Origin: Nocardioides marmorisolisilvae
Lineage (GTDB): Bacteria; Actinomycetota; Actinomycetes; Propionibacteriales; Nocardioidaceae
Assembly: GCF_031656915.1 (NCBI RefSeq)
Contig: NZ_CP134227.1
Span: forward strand, 2,170,001 to 2,234,000
Reading direction: 5' to 3'
Length of the DNA stretch: 64,000 nt
Part shown: piece after piece, positions 42,201 to 49,157 of the stretch
Layout: every line of letters begins with the position of its first letter
Numbering within the stretch: position 1 is the first letter of the stretch
Program-made: the position numbers and the translations under genes
Notes under the pieces: generated by a model
Databases searched by the model: none
What the model was told of the DNA's origin: nothing
What the model saw: only the letters and a program-made list of their open reading frames with translations

Positions 42201-44775
42201 CCTGGTAGTGACCCTCGGTGTCCTTGACCGCGAGCGGGCCCCCGTCCTTGGTGACTCCCGAGGTGTAGTAGAGGCTGGGCTCCCACTGCAGTCTGGACAG
42301 GTCGATGCGCGAGGCCACCGCTACGTGCAGCTCGAGCCGTTCGCCCTCATCCACGTGCACGGCGGTGGGCAGCGCTATCGAGCCGGACTGGGACGCCAGC
42401 AGCGTCTTGCTGAACAGCACGGTGGGAGTCGTCAGCGGGTTGTCCCCCGTGCCGGTGTCCAGCAGCTCCAGGGTGACGTCGTCGCTGGTGGGCCGCTTGT
42501 GCAGGTCGCCTGCGAACGCGACCGTGCCGGTGAAGGGCATGGTGACCTGCATGTCCTGGCGACCCGCGACGGTGAAGTCCCTCCCGGCGTCGAAGCTGTA
42601 GACCGGCAGTCCGTTGGCATCGGCAGTCGAGAGCGACCGGCCGACATAGGTGATCGTGGGATCCCACGCCACCGCGTCGTACTTGCCGTCGTAACCGGAC
42701 TCGGTGCGGAAGTAGATCCGGTCACCGGCGTCGACGTGGATGTCGCCGACCGCTGAGTCGGGAGGCGTCATGCCGGTGGTGTCGTCCGGCGCCAGGTGGT
42801 GGGACCAGACGGTGGCACCGTTGTGCTGGATCGCGACGGTCACGCCGTCCGCGGTGTCGTAGGAGGACGGCGGGGCCTGCTCCATCGCGGCCCGGCCTGC
42901 GATCGCGATCGTCCCGGCGTACGGCGCGACCCAGCGGCGCACCGCGTCGACCAATGGCGAGGCGGCCAACTCGTGCTGGTAGATGGACTTCAGCTCGGGC
43001 ATCAGCGCGCCGGCGTCGACCTGGCTGCTGCGGATCGGAACCCGCGTCGTGCTGCTGTCCGACGTGAACGTCGGCACGCCGTCGACCAGGTGGTCGAAGA
43101 GGACGTGGCCGTCGTGGACCAGGTCGGGGAGCCCGTCGTTGTTGACGTCGATGAAGTAGACGCTGCTGTCGGTGAAGGTCCAGGAGTGGTTGTAGAGCAG
43201 GGACACGCCGATGTGTGCCTCCGGCCCCACCGTCACTGCGTTGGAGGACTGCTGGCCCAGCGTGTCGAGGGTCGCCAGCGGCTTCGCGTCGCCGAACACC
43301 GTGCCGCCGTCGGGCCCGGACTGGTTGATCCGGTACTTGATCTCGTCGCCGGTCTCGAAGACCTTGTCGGGAAGGCCGTCACCGTTGATGTCCTCCATCG
43401 CGAGCGTGTCGGTGGAGTCGACGTGGTTGTAGTCGAGGTTCACCCCCACCGAGCCGTCCTTCTCGGGCTCGAGCGGGTTGAAGCCCAGGTAGATGTGGCC
43501 GTCGTAGCTGTTCGAGAAGCCACCGCTCAGGGCGCTGGGGTCCTCGAGCCCGGTGATGGCGGAGTTCGCGACGTGGTCGGAGCCGGTGTCCCAGGTCGAG
43601 CCGCGCGCGAACCCGTTGTAGCTGTGGTCGTCGCCCTTGACGTTGTCGTAGTAGTGGAACTCGTGCCTGTTGAAGACATGTCCCTGCGAGTCGTCCTCGG
43701 TGATCGAGCTCAACAAGGTCTTGGCGAACTCGCCCTGTTCGTAGTCCAGCCGGTAGCGACGGACCATGGTCCCTTGGTAGTTCACCGTGATGCTGTGCAG
43801 CAGGCGGCCGGTGACCTCGAGCGCGCCACCACGGGCATCGGTGAGCACGTCGGGTCGCGGCGTCGTCCCGGACACGTAGCGGGTGAGTGCGAGCTCGACC
43901 GAGTACGCGCCCGGCTCGATCGCATCGCCCGTGTCGTGGAGGTCGTAGTCGATCCGGGTGAGGTACAGCTGGGAACCGGTGGTGCTGCTCTCGGCTGTCA
44001 CCGGATCGTTGATCGAGGTGTACTGGTAGTTGGTGACGTTGCCGTCGAAGTCCTCGACCACGGTCAGCGGCCACTTGTAGATCCCGTTCGGAGACTCCAG
44101 CACCTGCGAACGGTCCAGGCTCGCGGTCAGCTTGCCGCCGACGTACCTGAGCTGAGCACCGAAGTAGAAGTGCGTCGCGTCCTGGTCGACCACCTCCCAC
44201 CAGTAGTTCGTCGGACTGTCGCCATGACGAGTGATCGTGTAGAAGTCGCCTTCGACCCGCTCGTGGAAGGTCCGCTCCGCCGTGCGGGGCAGCAGAACGT
44301 GGCGGTGCGCGAGCGGCGTCAGCTCATTGCCGTCGAAGTCGTAGCTCTCGCTCTCGCCGCTCCTGTCATAGCGCGGAACGCCCCAGCGGGTGTCGACCGC
44401 GATTGCCTGCGTCGAGAGGTCCCAGCCGACGCCCAGCCACCCGTCGGCACCGCTCGAGTCGTAGGTGATCGAGAGGTTGGGCTGGCTGTCATTGCGCCCC
44501 GGGGGGACCTGGATCGGGTAGGCGAGCCGTGCGGCCCCCTGCTCGTTGGGAACCGGTGGGTCGATGAGCGAGATCTGCGCGCCCGGGTCGGCCGACTGCT
44601 CGGCAGCGAGGGAGTCGGGATCGGTCGAGGTCGTGGGCGTGCCCTGGTCGGGCAGCGCGAGCAGGGAGCCGATCTCGGCCGGTGGCGGGTCGGCATGGGC
44701 AGCAGTGGGCATCAGAACGATGCCGACCGAGAGGACCGAGACGACAGCCACCAACATCAAGCGCCACGAGCGCAT
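36265..44775 (-). CDS. Secreted giant SpvB/FG-GAP/RHS-repeat protein
   Basis: A 2,836-residue protein. A Sec signal peptide (VAVVSVLSVGIVLMPTAAHA, cut before DPPP) leads into an SpvB/TcaC-like N-terminus (ARLAYPIQVPPGRNDSQPNL; GWLGVGWDLS). At least six FG-GAP/VCBS calcium-binding motifs of D-x-N-x-D-G-x2-D form follow near residues 460, 543, 1212, 1404, 1485 and 1589. A low-complexity Ser/Gly/Glu linker covers about 1270-1375. YD/RHS repeats run from about 1785 to 2600 (RYDAHGNPTRI, YSYDPNGNQVGW). The RHS core is near 2630-2745 (YYHGDLNGSTAYVTD, YGARYYDPTLDQFISPDP, VDNNPVGHVDPDG). A basic tip of about 95 residues ends KVAGVKVLRKKRR. The architecture matches the B/C component of Tc-type toxins or polymorphic toxins. 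The stop is TAG; the next gene is hadA, not an immunity gene. Function beyond a secreted YD-shell protein is not claimed. Confidence 0.9.
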   Translation of the reverse strand: MRSWRLMLVAVVSVLSVGIVLMPTAAHADPPPAEIGSLLALPDQGTPTTSTDPDSLAAEQSADPGAQISLIDPPVPNEQGAARLAYPIQVPPGRNDSQPNLSITYDSSGADGWLGVGWDLSTQAIAVDTRWGVPRYDRSGESESYDFDGNELTPLAHRHVLLPRTAERTFHERVEGDFYTITRHGDSPTNYWWEVVDQDATHFYFGAQLRYVGGKLTASLDRSQVLESPNGIYKWPLTVVEDFDGNVTNYQYTSINDPVTAESSTTGSQLYLTRIDYDLHDTGDAIEPGAYSVELALTRYVSGTTPRPDVLTDARGGALEVTGRLLHSITVNYQGTMVRRYRLDYEQGEFAKTLLSSITEDDSQGHVFNRHEFHYYDNVKGDDHSYNGFARGSTWDTGSDHVANSAITGLEDPSALSGGFSNSYDGHIYLGFNPLEPEKDGSVGVNLDYNHVDSTDTLAMEDINGDGLPDKVFETGDEIKYRINQSGPDGGTVFGDAKPLATLDTLGQQSSNAVTVGPEAHIGVSLLYNHSWTFTDSSVYFIDVNNDGLPDLVHDGHVLFDHLVDGVPTFTSDSSTTRVPIRSSQVDAGALMPELKSIYQHELAASPLVDAVRRWVAPYAGTIAIAGRAAMEQAPPSSYDTADGVTVAIQHNGATVWSHHLAPDDTTGMTPPDSAVGDIHVDAGDRIYFRTESGYDGKYDAVAWDPTITYVGRSLSTADANGLPVYSFDAGRDFTVAGRQDMQVTMPFTGTVAFAGDLHKRPTSDDVTLELLDTGTGDNPLTTPTVLFSKTLLASQSGSIALPTAVHVDEGERLELHVAVASRIDLSRLQWEPSLYYTSGVTKDGGPLAVKDTEGHYQVQLNPPYSIDVYPRSTIASPDTGESLDPEKKQPVTPKTPATMNADAAVVKSPAQPTPLAGHPSGDIVFTVKTANRLLGKETMTVEKGLVTGCRVEDVLDASTRPCIHKAATGWEPISFDLGKDDTVFYDFSVADPRLSDDITQGMAGSHEVPVHGTYDAGDSDQDRITGKGLFAQPYRGWASATYNGGDTSADAPMDETRLVVDTSDYPNENDYYHPDLGSPGQNKDNTNDHPYPTQNYNPDQGFVGVGKSDPTQAKAWPLAPSPAHLDTLEDPPAQVPDQWLGNKDETWVRAGTMESSRLGQDYVSVPSAADFAGASAVTQVSEDQQDAIAADLAGLGGSFSWGSSDGLIDELDLNGDGFPDVVGNGSIQYTDSTGALDPSGTTPHGLTGDSVRQGHSTAWSFGLSGTAAKFSSDAKGNTNAPQQAQPSSGNARKPASSGSGAAEAEPEGAGRSNALASRPASSGGAVGSSDAAGEESAAAAPGEGSAVSRRGAGTSGAEPDGDPPEEESDGGSKLSLGVSGSYGQGSTNHSDDATGDLVNTDLVDVNGDGLPDRVSTDKGGTMKVAFNLGYSFADPVKWSDDAVTQKGSSASASGGASVGFNDGDFGVSGGVNGGLEADQDDGVLVDVNGDGLADYVTDRGGEMYVAVNTGDGFASSVVWHGAMTSSPVDGVDSQVSTSTSAHIGGGGYFTIGIPTCVIPPDFEPACYIIINPGFDYSRSMSRQELQIRDINGDGYPDDLSSTADDSVDVALNNTGTTNLLRTVDRPLGGSFTIDYQRKGNTTSAPASIWAMSKVTVHDNTPKPSAGTQVTTYSYRDNVYDPEERETYGFGTVTTDQVDPQTGKTYRRIVDTYANDDYYDHGLLTSETVEDGAGADQIRTENDYTLHDVDTGNDVPQAQAQSLGLDTIFPELSRTTQQYYWGQDTPGKTTSASYRYDAHGNPTRIADSGDGPQNAVTVDVTYTDCPDTNVFDVPTDITVTDSDGAVLRRQRASVPCDLGAPESISQYLADGSTADTEITYDDYYNVKSITYPADANHQSYEVDYAYDDATHTYVSGTTDSFGYASSATYDPRFGAIASTTDANDNTTHYEYDDQGRLASVWGPDQHVGGTPTISFEYHPCGYPCASLPWAEAHAVDPLHGGSLDTVTLVDGLDRTVQTKHDATVATGPQSAPDQVMVVSGRTVLDFLGRTIAQYYPTTEPLGAPGRFDPTMDSEPPAQNTFDVLDRLTRHVTPSGTVTSWVYDFGADHRGQTEFRTTATDPLHHKTVTYSDVRQQVTGVARMDGTTPVWTDYRYDPLNQLVSVTDDQGNTTKLTWDDLGRQTSVDSPDSGLTTMTYDLASHLVAEQTADERAAKKSPSTRFDYDYTHLAKISYPDDPGNDVTYTYGGPGAAHNGAGRVVKVVDQAGEQEYQYGRLGLVTNEADTVNAIHAQPQATYATAFEHDTWGRLHTLTYPDGEKLTYDYGFGGLVDAVAGADGNQTEQYVSGIQYDKFGHQVRQSDGNQTTTGYEYGPTNQLLTRITASGTDGTFQDQSYTYDKVGNVVGEKNSVPVPPASQYGGPSSQSFTYDDLYRLTGATGTYHYAPDDTRTYALSLTYDSLGDILTNHQTDTITEPGGSSQLQAATSHDWAYGYDGTQPNAVDQVAGGGTLSGQSNGKGSGHSPSSGTHYSYDPNGNQVGWTNDASHERRTLAWDDAGRLQSVTTNGQATRYRYDDQGNQVVSYGPGGVTTTVNPYYTVVNGSRIVKTVLVGSQRVAQRDVDPDLPGGSALYYYHGDLNGSTAYVTDSQGRLFEHLEYFATGAPWVDEVSDPHVIAHLYTSHPYSSVTQLSYYGARYYDPTLDQFISPDPAMQPSPAAAIDDPMALQPYSYVDNNPVGHVDPDGREFTSAQQEFLHRAFSTPEGRQAFVAMTNHIARSMLLQQPVVRRFANALSRKSLLAAYKKLAAPEVPPLVDVSLKKGNLKVKVAGVKVLRKKRR

Positions 44776-44923
44776 GTTCAGTTCGCTTTCCCGAGGGCGT
44801 CTCGCGACCCATGCACCCGCCGTCCCCGCCGCGGCGCTCCCGACGGATTCGGACGCTAGTTCATACCAGCCCTACCTGTCTCCGAAATGCCGGAACTGGT
44901 CGCACCCCGGTGGCGCGCGCAAA

Positions 44924-44959
44924 AGCACGGCGGCCGCCCCTGGGGACGACCGCCGTGCT
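44924..44959 (-). terminator. Intrinsic terminator after rpmG
   Basis: A 10-bp stem (AGCACGGCGG/CCGCCGTGCT) with a 16-base loop, followed on the minus strand by TTTT. It starts 12 bases after the rpmG stop and separates rpmG from the RHS gene, so the RHS gene needs its own promoter in 44776-44923, where no clear one was seen. Confidence 0.8.
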
Positions 44960-44971
44960 CGGTGCGAGGAC

Positions 44972-45142
44972 TCAGCGGGTCTCGCGGTGCTCGGTGTGCT
45001 TGCGGCAACGCGGGCAGAACTTCTTCAGCTCCATGCGGTCCGGGTCGTTGCGGCGGTTCTTCTTGGTGATGTAGTTGCGTTCCTTGCAGTCAACGCACGC
45101 CAAGGTGATCTTGGGGCGGACGTCGGAGCTCTTGCTGGCCAC
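44972..45142 (-). CDS. rpmG: 50S ribosomal protein L33
   Basis: A 56-residue L33 ([22 protein letters not shown]..., ending [14 protein letters not shown]) that keeps both CxxC pairs of the zinc-binding (C+) form. The start is GTG at 45142. The zinc-containing form is the one used under zinc-replete conditions in actinobacteria. The tRNA-Met and tRNA-Thr genes just upstream give the conserved thrT-metT-rpmG order. Confidence 0.97.
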   Translation of the reverse strand: MASKSSDVRPKITLACVDCKERNYITKKNRRNDPDRMELKKFCPRCRKHTEHRETR

Positions 45143-45231
45143 GGTGCTGCCTTCTTCCTGCTTGCTGCCGGGCCGGTGCTGGCCCGAGGTGGACCCTGGG
45201 TTTCGGGGTCCGTCTGGCGGTCGTTGCTGCG

Positions 45232-45305
45232 TAGCGGGGGCGGGACTCGAACCCGCGACACCACGATTATGAGCCGTGTGCTCTAACCACCTGAGCTACC
45301 CCGCC
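45232..45305 (-). tRNA. tRNA-Met (anticodon CAT)
   Basis: A 74-base cloverleaf: acceptor GGCGGGG/CCCCGCT with a G-T pair at its end, D-stem GCTC/GAGC, anticodon loop CTCATAA (CAT) on stem CACGG/TCGTG, and T-stem GCGGG/CCCGC. It lacks the three G-C pairs of an initiator stem, so it is an elongator tRNA-Met; an Ile2-type (modified CAT) identity is unlikely but not excluded. Confidence 0.93.
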
Positions 45306-45339
45306 ACAGGAACATCGCCGGGCGTGGCGTCATTCCCAG

Positions 45340-45412
45340 AGCCCCTTTACGGAATCGAACCGTAGACCTTCTCCTTACCATGGAGACGCTCTGCCGACTG
45401 AGCTAAAGGGGC
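45340..45412 (-). tRNA. tRNA-Thr (anticodon GGT)
   Basis: A 73-base cloverleaf: acceptor GCCCCTT/AAGGGGC, D-stem GCTC/GAGC, anticodon stem TCTCC/GGAGA with loop ATGGTAA (GGT), and T-stem TACGG/CCGTA. CCA is not encoded. It is the first gene of the tRNA-Thr/tRNA-Met/rpmG group. Confidence 0.97.
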
Positions 45413-45469
45413 GCGGCCCACGGGAGTCCCACGGGCCGACGTGAAGGATACACAGCCGCGAGGGGATAC

Positions 45470-46281
45470 ATGAAATCGGAACTGCCGGCAGGGTTCTACC
45501 TCCCGCGCGAGGGCGGCGAGGGCGCCCGGGAGCACTTCGAGTCGACCTCCGCGACGGCCGGACCGTGGAGCAGGAAGGCCCAGCACGGCGGTCCGCCGGC
45601 CGCTCTTCTGGGGCGCGCGCTGGAGCGGCTGGAGCCCCAGCTGGACCGCGTCCTGGGCCGGTTCAGCATGGACCTCCTCGGCCCCGTCCCGGTCGGCCCG
45701 GTGTCCGTCGAGGCGCGCGTGCTGCGCCCGGGGCGATCGGTCTCGCTGCGCGAGGCGGTCCTGTACGACGACGTGGCCGGTCGTCCGGTGGCGATCGGCC
45801 GGGCGTGGGCCCTCCCCCGCGCCGAGCCACTCCCCCACCGGCTTCCGGGCCTCACCCACGGTCCCGACCAGGCCGGGAGATCGAGCCACCGGCGTCCTGG
45901 TCACGGGGCTATCTCGACGCGATCGAGTGGCGCTGGATCACCGGGTCGATCGGCGAGCCCGGGCCCGCGGTGGTGTGGATGCGTCCGCGGCTCCCGCTGC
46001 TGCCCGGCGAGGAGATGAGCCCGTGGCAGCGACTGCTGTGCTGCGCCGACTCCGCCTCCGGGGCATCGGCACGACTCGACCCGGCCGAGTGGGCGTTCCT
46101 GAACACCGAGCTGACCGTGCACCTGGTCCGGCCGCCACGCACCGACTGGATCTGCCTCGACGCGGTCACCGAGATCTCCGGCAACCTCCGGCTCGCCACC
46201 GCGACGATCCACGACGACAGCACTGCCGATCTCGTCGGCCGGTCGGCCCAGCAGCTGCTGGTGACCGAGATCAGGCGCTGA
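45470..46281 (+). pseudogene. Acyl-CoA thioesterase-like protein, split by a frameshift
   Basis: A strong ribosome binding site (GAGGGG before ATG 45470) starts a thioesterase-like reading frame (FYLPREGG, GPWSRKAQHGGPPAALLGRA, FSMDLLGPVPVGPVSVEARV). Around 45875 the expected continuation (SWSRGYLDAIEWRW, then WICLDAVTEISGNLRLATAT, ending VTEIRR) lies in a second frame shifted by one base. Together they give about 270 residues of a TesB-like double hot-dog protein. Restoring one base in the GGG at 45875-45877 would join them. It is either a recent pseudogene or a sequencing error. The end overlaps the amidase gene on the other strand by 11 bases. Confidence 0.75.
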
Positions 46282-47722
46282 CCGCGTCCTGGATCCGCGC
46301 GAACGGTCGCGCCTGCTCGACCTCATAGGCCAGCTGGAGCAGCCGGCGCTCACGCCCCATCCCGGCCGCCAGCTGGATCCCGATCGGAGTGCCCTCGGCG
46401 CTGGTCGCGAACGGGAGCGAGATGGCCGGGTCACCGGTGGCGTTCTGCATCGGCGTGAACCCGACCCAGCCCAGGAGACGATCCATCACGACGTCGTACG
46501 GCAGCGTCGGGTCGAGGTAGCCGATCCGGGGCGTGACGTGGCTCAGCGTCGGGGTCAGCACCGCGTCGTACTGCCGGTAGAGGCGACGCGAGCTGATCGT
46601 CGAGGCACGCAGACGGGCGATCGCGAGAGGCACCCGGGGCAGGTGTCGCAGGACGTAGGCACAGAAGCCCCGCGTCAGCGGCTCGGTCCGGCGCCAGTCG
46701 AACGACGGACCGAAGGTGTGCCGTCCGGTGGCGTTGAGGACGAGGAACAGCAATCCGTAGTAGACCTTGAAGTCGCCGACGAAGTAGTCCGGGACCGGTA
46801 CGTCGATCTCCTCGACGTGATGGCCCATCGACTCCAGCAACGCTGCCGCGGATCGGACCGCCTCGGCGGTCTCGGCGTCGCTCCGGGTGAAGACGGAGTC
46901 CACCACGAGCGCGATCCGGCGCCGCTTGCGGCCCGGCCCGACGACGTCCCCGACCGGAGGCAGCCGGAGGTTGCGGAAGAGCCGCTCGGTCTCACGGAGG
47001 TAGGCCGCGGTGTCGCGGACCGAACGTGTCACCACTCCGTCGGCCACCACCCGGACCGGCATCTGGCGGGTCATCGCATCCTGCGGGACCCGGCCACGGC
47101 TCGGCTTGAGCCCGACCAGGCCGGTGGCCGCGGCCGGGATCCGGATCGACCCACCGCCGTCGTTCGCGTGCGCCAGGGGCACCACCCCGGAGGCGACCAG
47201 CGCGGCAGATCCGGCCGAGCTCGCCCCGGAGGAATGCTCGGGACTCCACGGGTTCCGCACGGTCCGCCCCGGCGACTCCGCGCTGGCCGAGATGCCGAAC
47301 TCCGAGAGCTGGGACTTGCCGAGGTTGACCGGGCCGAGTCGGAAGAACGTGGCCGCGAAGTCGCCGTCCGCGGCGGCGGGCGTGGCGCGGAAGGCTGTGG
47401 TGCCGTGCTGGGTCGGCAGGCCGGCGACGTCACTGTTGTCCTTGACGAAGGTGGGCAGGCCCGCGAAGTACCCGGTCGCCGCACCGGCGGACGCGTCGAG
47501 CAGGCGGGCGCGCTGCCGGGCCCGGTCGAAGTCGGGACAGGCGATCGCACCGAGAGGTCCGGCGACCCGCTCGGCTCGGGCGATCGCTGCCTCCACCAGT
47601 TCCGAGGGCGACACCCGGCCGCTGCGCAGCTCCGCGACCAGGCCGACCGCGTCATGGTCGCCGAGGGCATCGTCGCCGAAGGCGTGCAGGCGGGTCCGGG
47701 CCAGGTCGGGGCTGCGTGACAT
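46271..47722 (-). CDS. Amidase signature family hydrolase
   Basis: A 483-residue amidase. The triad is visible: catalytic Lys in LPTFVKDNSDVAG (near residue 92), the bridging Ser in GASSAGSAAL (near 168) and the nucleophile Ser in DGGGSIRIPAAATG (near 191). It hydrolyses an amide bond of an unknown substrate. Family members include indoleacetamide and nylon-oligomer amidases as well as GatA. GatA is unlikely because gatB/gatC are absent and the sequence shows non-GatA spacing. The ATG at 47722 is chosen from the MSRSPDLARTRLHAFGDDA opening. Confidence 0.88.
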   Translation of the reverse strand: MSRSPDLARTRLHAFGDDALGDHDAVGLVAELRSGRVSPSELVEAAIARAERVAGPLGAIACPDFDRARQRARLLDASAGAATGYFAGLPTFVKDNSDVAGLPTQHGTTAFRATPAAADGDFAATFFRLGPVNLGKSQLSEFGISASAESPGRTVRNPWSPEHSSGASSAGSAALVASGVVPLAHANDGGGSIRIPAAATGLVGLKPSRGRVPQDAMTRQMPVRVVADGVVTRSVRDTAAYLRETERLFRNLRLPPVGDVVGPGRKRRRIALVVDSVFTRSDAETAEAVRSAAALLESMGHHVEEIDVPVPDYFVGDFKVYYGLLFLVLNATGRHTFGPSFDWRRTEPLTRGFCAYVLRHLPRVPLAIARLRASTISSRRLYRQYDAVLTPTLSHVTPRIGYLDPTLPYDVVMDRLLGWVGFTPMQNATGDPAISLPFATSAEGTPIGIQLAAGMGRERRLLQLAYEVEQARPFARIQDAVSA

Positions 47723-47809
47723 GCGGGTCAACCTATCGGCCGCGCGCGCCCGGCCGACGCGCCTGACACAATGCGGCCAGACCTCGCCAGTGATGACCCG
47801 GGAGCCCCG

Positions 47810-48523
47810 ATGAAGAAGCCTCAGCGGACCGTCACCGCCCTGTGCCTGGTCGTGCTCGGGGCGCTCCTCGCCGTGCTGCTCGCCGGCTGCGGCTCCTCGA
47901 AGCCCGACCTGACGAAGCTCTCGGTGCCGGCGCTGTTCCACAAGGCCTCGGCCGCGGTGGCCAAGAAGAAGTACATCTCGCTGAGCGGACGCATCGCATC
48001 GAGCAACGGCCTGGCCGGCACCGGCCTCGACCTGCACTACGTCGACGGCGACTCGTACGGCGAGATCACCCTGGGCAACGGTGCCCAGCTGCGGATCGAG
48101 AGCGTCGGTGGCAAGACCTGGTTCAAGCCCAACGCCGCGTTCTGGCGGGCGCAGATGGGCAAGGATGCCGCGGCGATCCTCAGGGTGATCGCGGGACGGT
48201 GGATCCTGGCCAACCCCGACAACGCGAACTTCGGCCAGGTGCTGCAGCTGGCCAGCCGCGACTTCATCGCCAAGCAGGTGCTCGACCCGAAGATCCCCGC
48301 CGCCAAGGGGTCGGTGACCACAATCGCCGGCACCGACTGCATCCCGCTCCGGCTCAAGGCCGGCACGCTGTATCTGAACGCGAGCACGGCGCTGCCGGTG
48401 CGCGTCGCCGGAACCGGGAAGTCGGGCAGCGGCGCCGCCGACTTCAGCTACGCGAAGGTCAGCGCGCCCATCGCTCCGACGGCCAAGCAACAGGTGGACC
48501 TGAGCTCGCTGACCGGCCAGTGA
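47810..48523 (+). CDS. Lipoprotein, LolA/LppX-like
   Basis: A 237-residue protein with a clear type II signal peptide (VVLGALLAVLLAGC, lipobox LAGC, Cys near residue 27). The mature part (YISLSGRIASSNGLAGTGLD, LHYVDGDSYGEITLGNGAQL) shows the curved beta-sheet pattern of LolA/LppX-type lipid-binding lipoproteins. Those proteins ferry or hold lipids at the envelope. The ATG at 47810 has GGGAG at good spacing. Family membership is moderate because the signature cysteines and length vary. Confidence 0.65.
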   Translation: MKKPQRTVTALCLVVLGALLAVLLAGCGSSKPDLTKLSVPALFHKASAAVAKKKYISLSGRIASSNGLAGTGLDLHYVDGDSYGEITLGNGAQLRIESVGGKTWFKPNAAFWRAQMGKDAAAILRVIAGRWILANPDNANFGQVLQLASRDFIAKQVLDPKIPAAKGSVTTIAGTDCIPLRLKAGTLYLNASTALPVRVAGTGKSGSGAADFSYAKVSAPIAPTAKQQVDLSSLTGQ

Positions 48524-48561
48524 TCGCGTGGGGGGGCGCCGCACGTGCGGTCGACAGCGCC

Positions 48562-49155
48562 TCAGCCGCTCGCCCGCCGGTGACAGCCCAGGAGGTGGGT
48601 GTCGATCAGGCCGGTGGCCTCCATCAGCGCGTGCATCGTGGTGGGGCCGACGAAGGTGAACCCACGCTTCTTCAGGTCGCGGGACAGCGCCGTCGACCCG
48701 GCGCTGAGCGTGGGCAGGTCAGCCGTCGTCACCGGCTGCGGCTGGACCTTGGGCGCGTAGCCGGAGACGAATGCCTCGAGGCCGCCCTCCTCGCGCAGCG
48801 CCACGGCGGCCCGAGCGTTGACCAGCGTCGCCGCGATCTTGGCCCGGTTGCGCACGATGCGAGGGTCGGCCATCAGACGGGCCGCATCGCTGTCGTCGTA
48901 CGTCGAGACCACGTCGACGTCGAAGCCGGCGAACACCTCGCGGAACGCGGGTCGCTTGGCCAGGATCGTGGACCAGGAGAGACCGGATTGGAAGGCCTCC
49001 AGGGTGAGCCGCTCGAAGAGCGCGCTCTCGCCACGCACCGGACGGCCCCACTCCTGGTCGTGGTAGTCCCGCATCGGTCCCGGCGCCGCCGCCCAGGGGC
49101 AGCGGGCCAGCCCGTCCTCGCCGACGACGGCCGCGCTCGGCACCCGGATCGCCAT
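48562..49155 (-). CDS. tag: DNA-3-methyladenine glycosylase I
   Basis: A 197-residue Tag-type glycosylase. The start RCPWAAAPGPMRDYHDQEWG and end GLIDTHLLGCHR supply the zinc-binding set C19, H32, H187 and C191 of the E. coli enzyme. The block FERLTLEAFQSGLSWSTIL is typical of the family. It removes 3-methyladenine from alkylated DNA. The start at 49155 lies two bases after the pirin stop, so the two genes are probably cotranscribed. No adaptive-response regulator is nearby. Confidence 0.93.
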   Translation of the reverse strand: MAIRVPSAAVVGEDGLARCPWAAAPGPMRDYHDQEWGRPVRGESALFERLTLEAFQSGLSWSTILAKRPAFREVFAGFDVDVVSTYDDSDAARLMADPRIVRNRAKIAATLVNARAAVALREEGGLEAFVSGYAPKVQPQPVTTADLPTLSAGSTALSRDLKKRGFTFVGPTTMHALMEATGLIDTHLLGCHRRASG

Positions 49156-49157
49156 CG

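Noticed and set aside
46271-47722. Glutamyl-tRNA(Gln) amidotransferase subunit A
   Set aside because: No gatB or gatC adjacent and spacing of the motifs differs; a general amidase is the safer call.
48539-48550. Palindrome CCGCACGTGCGG between the lipoprotein and tag genes
   Set aside because: Short palindromes are expected at this GC content; no U-tract and no matching second site.
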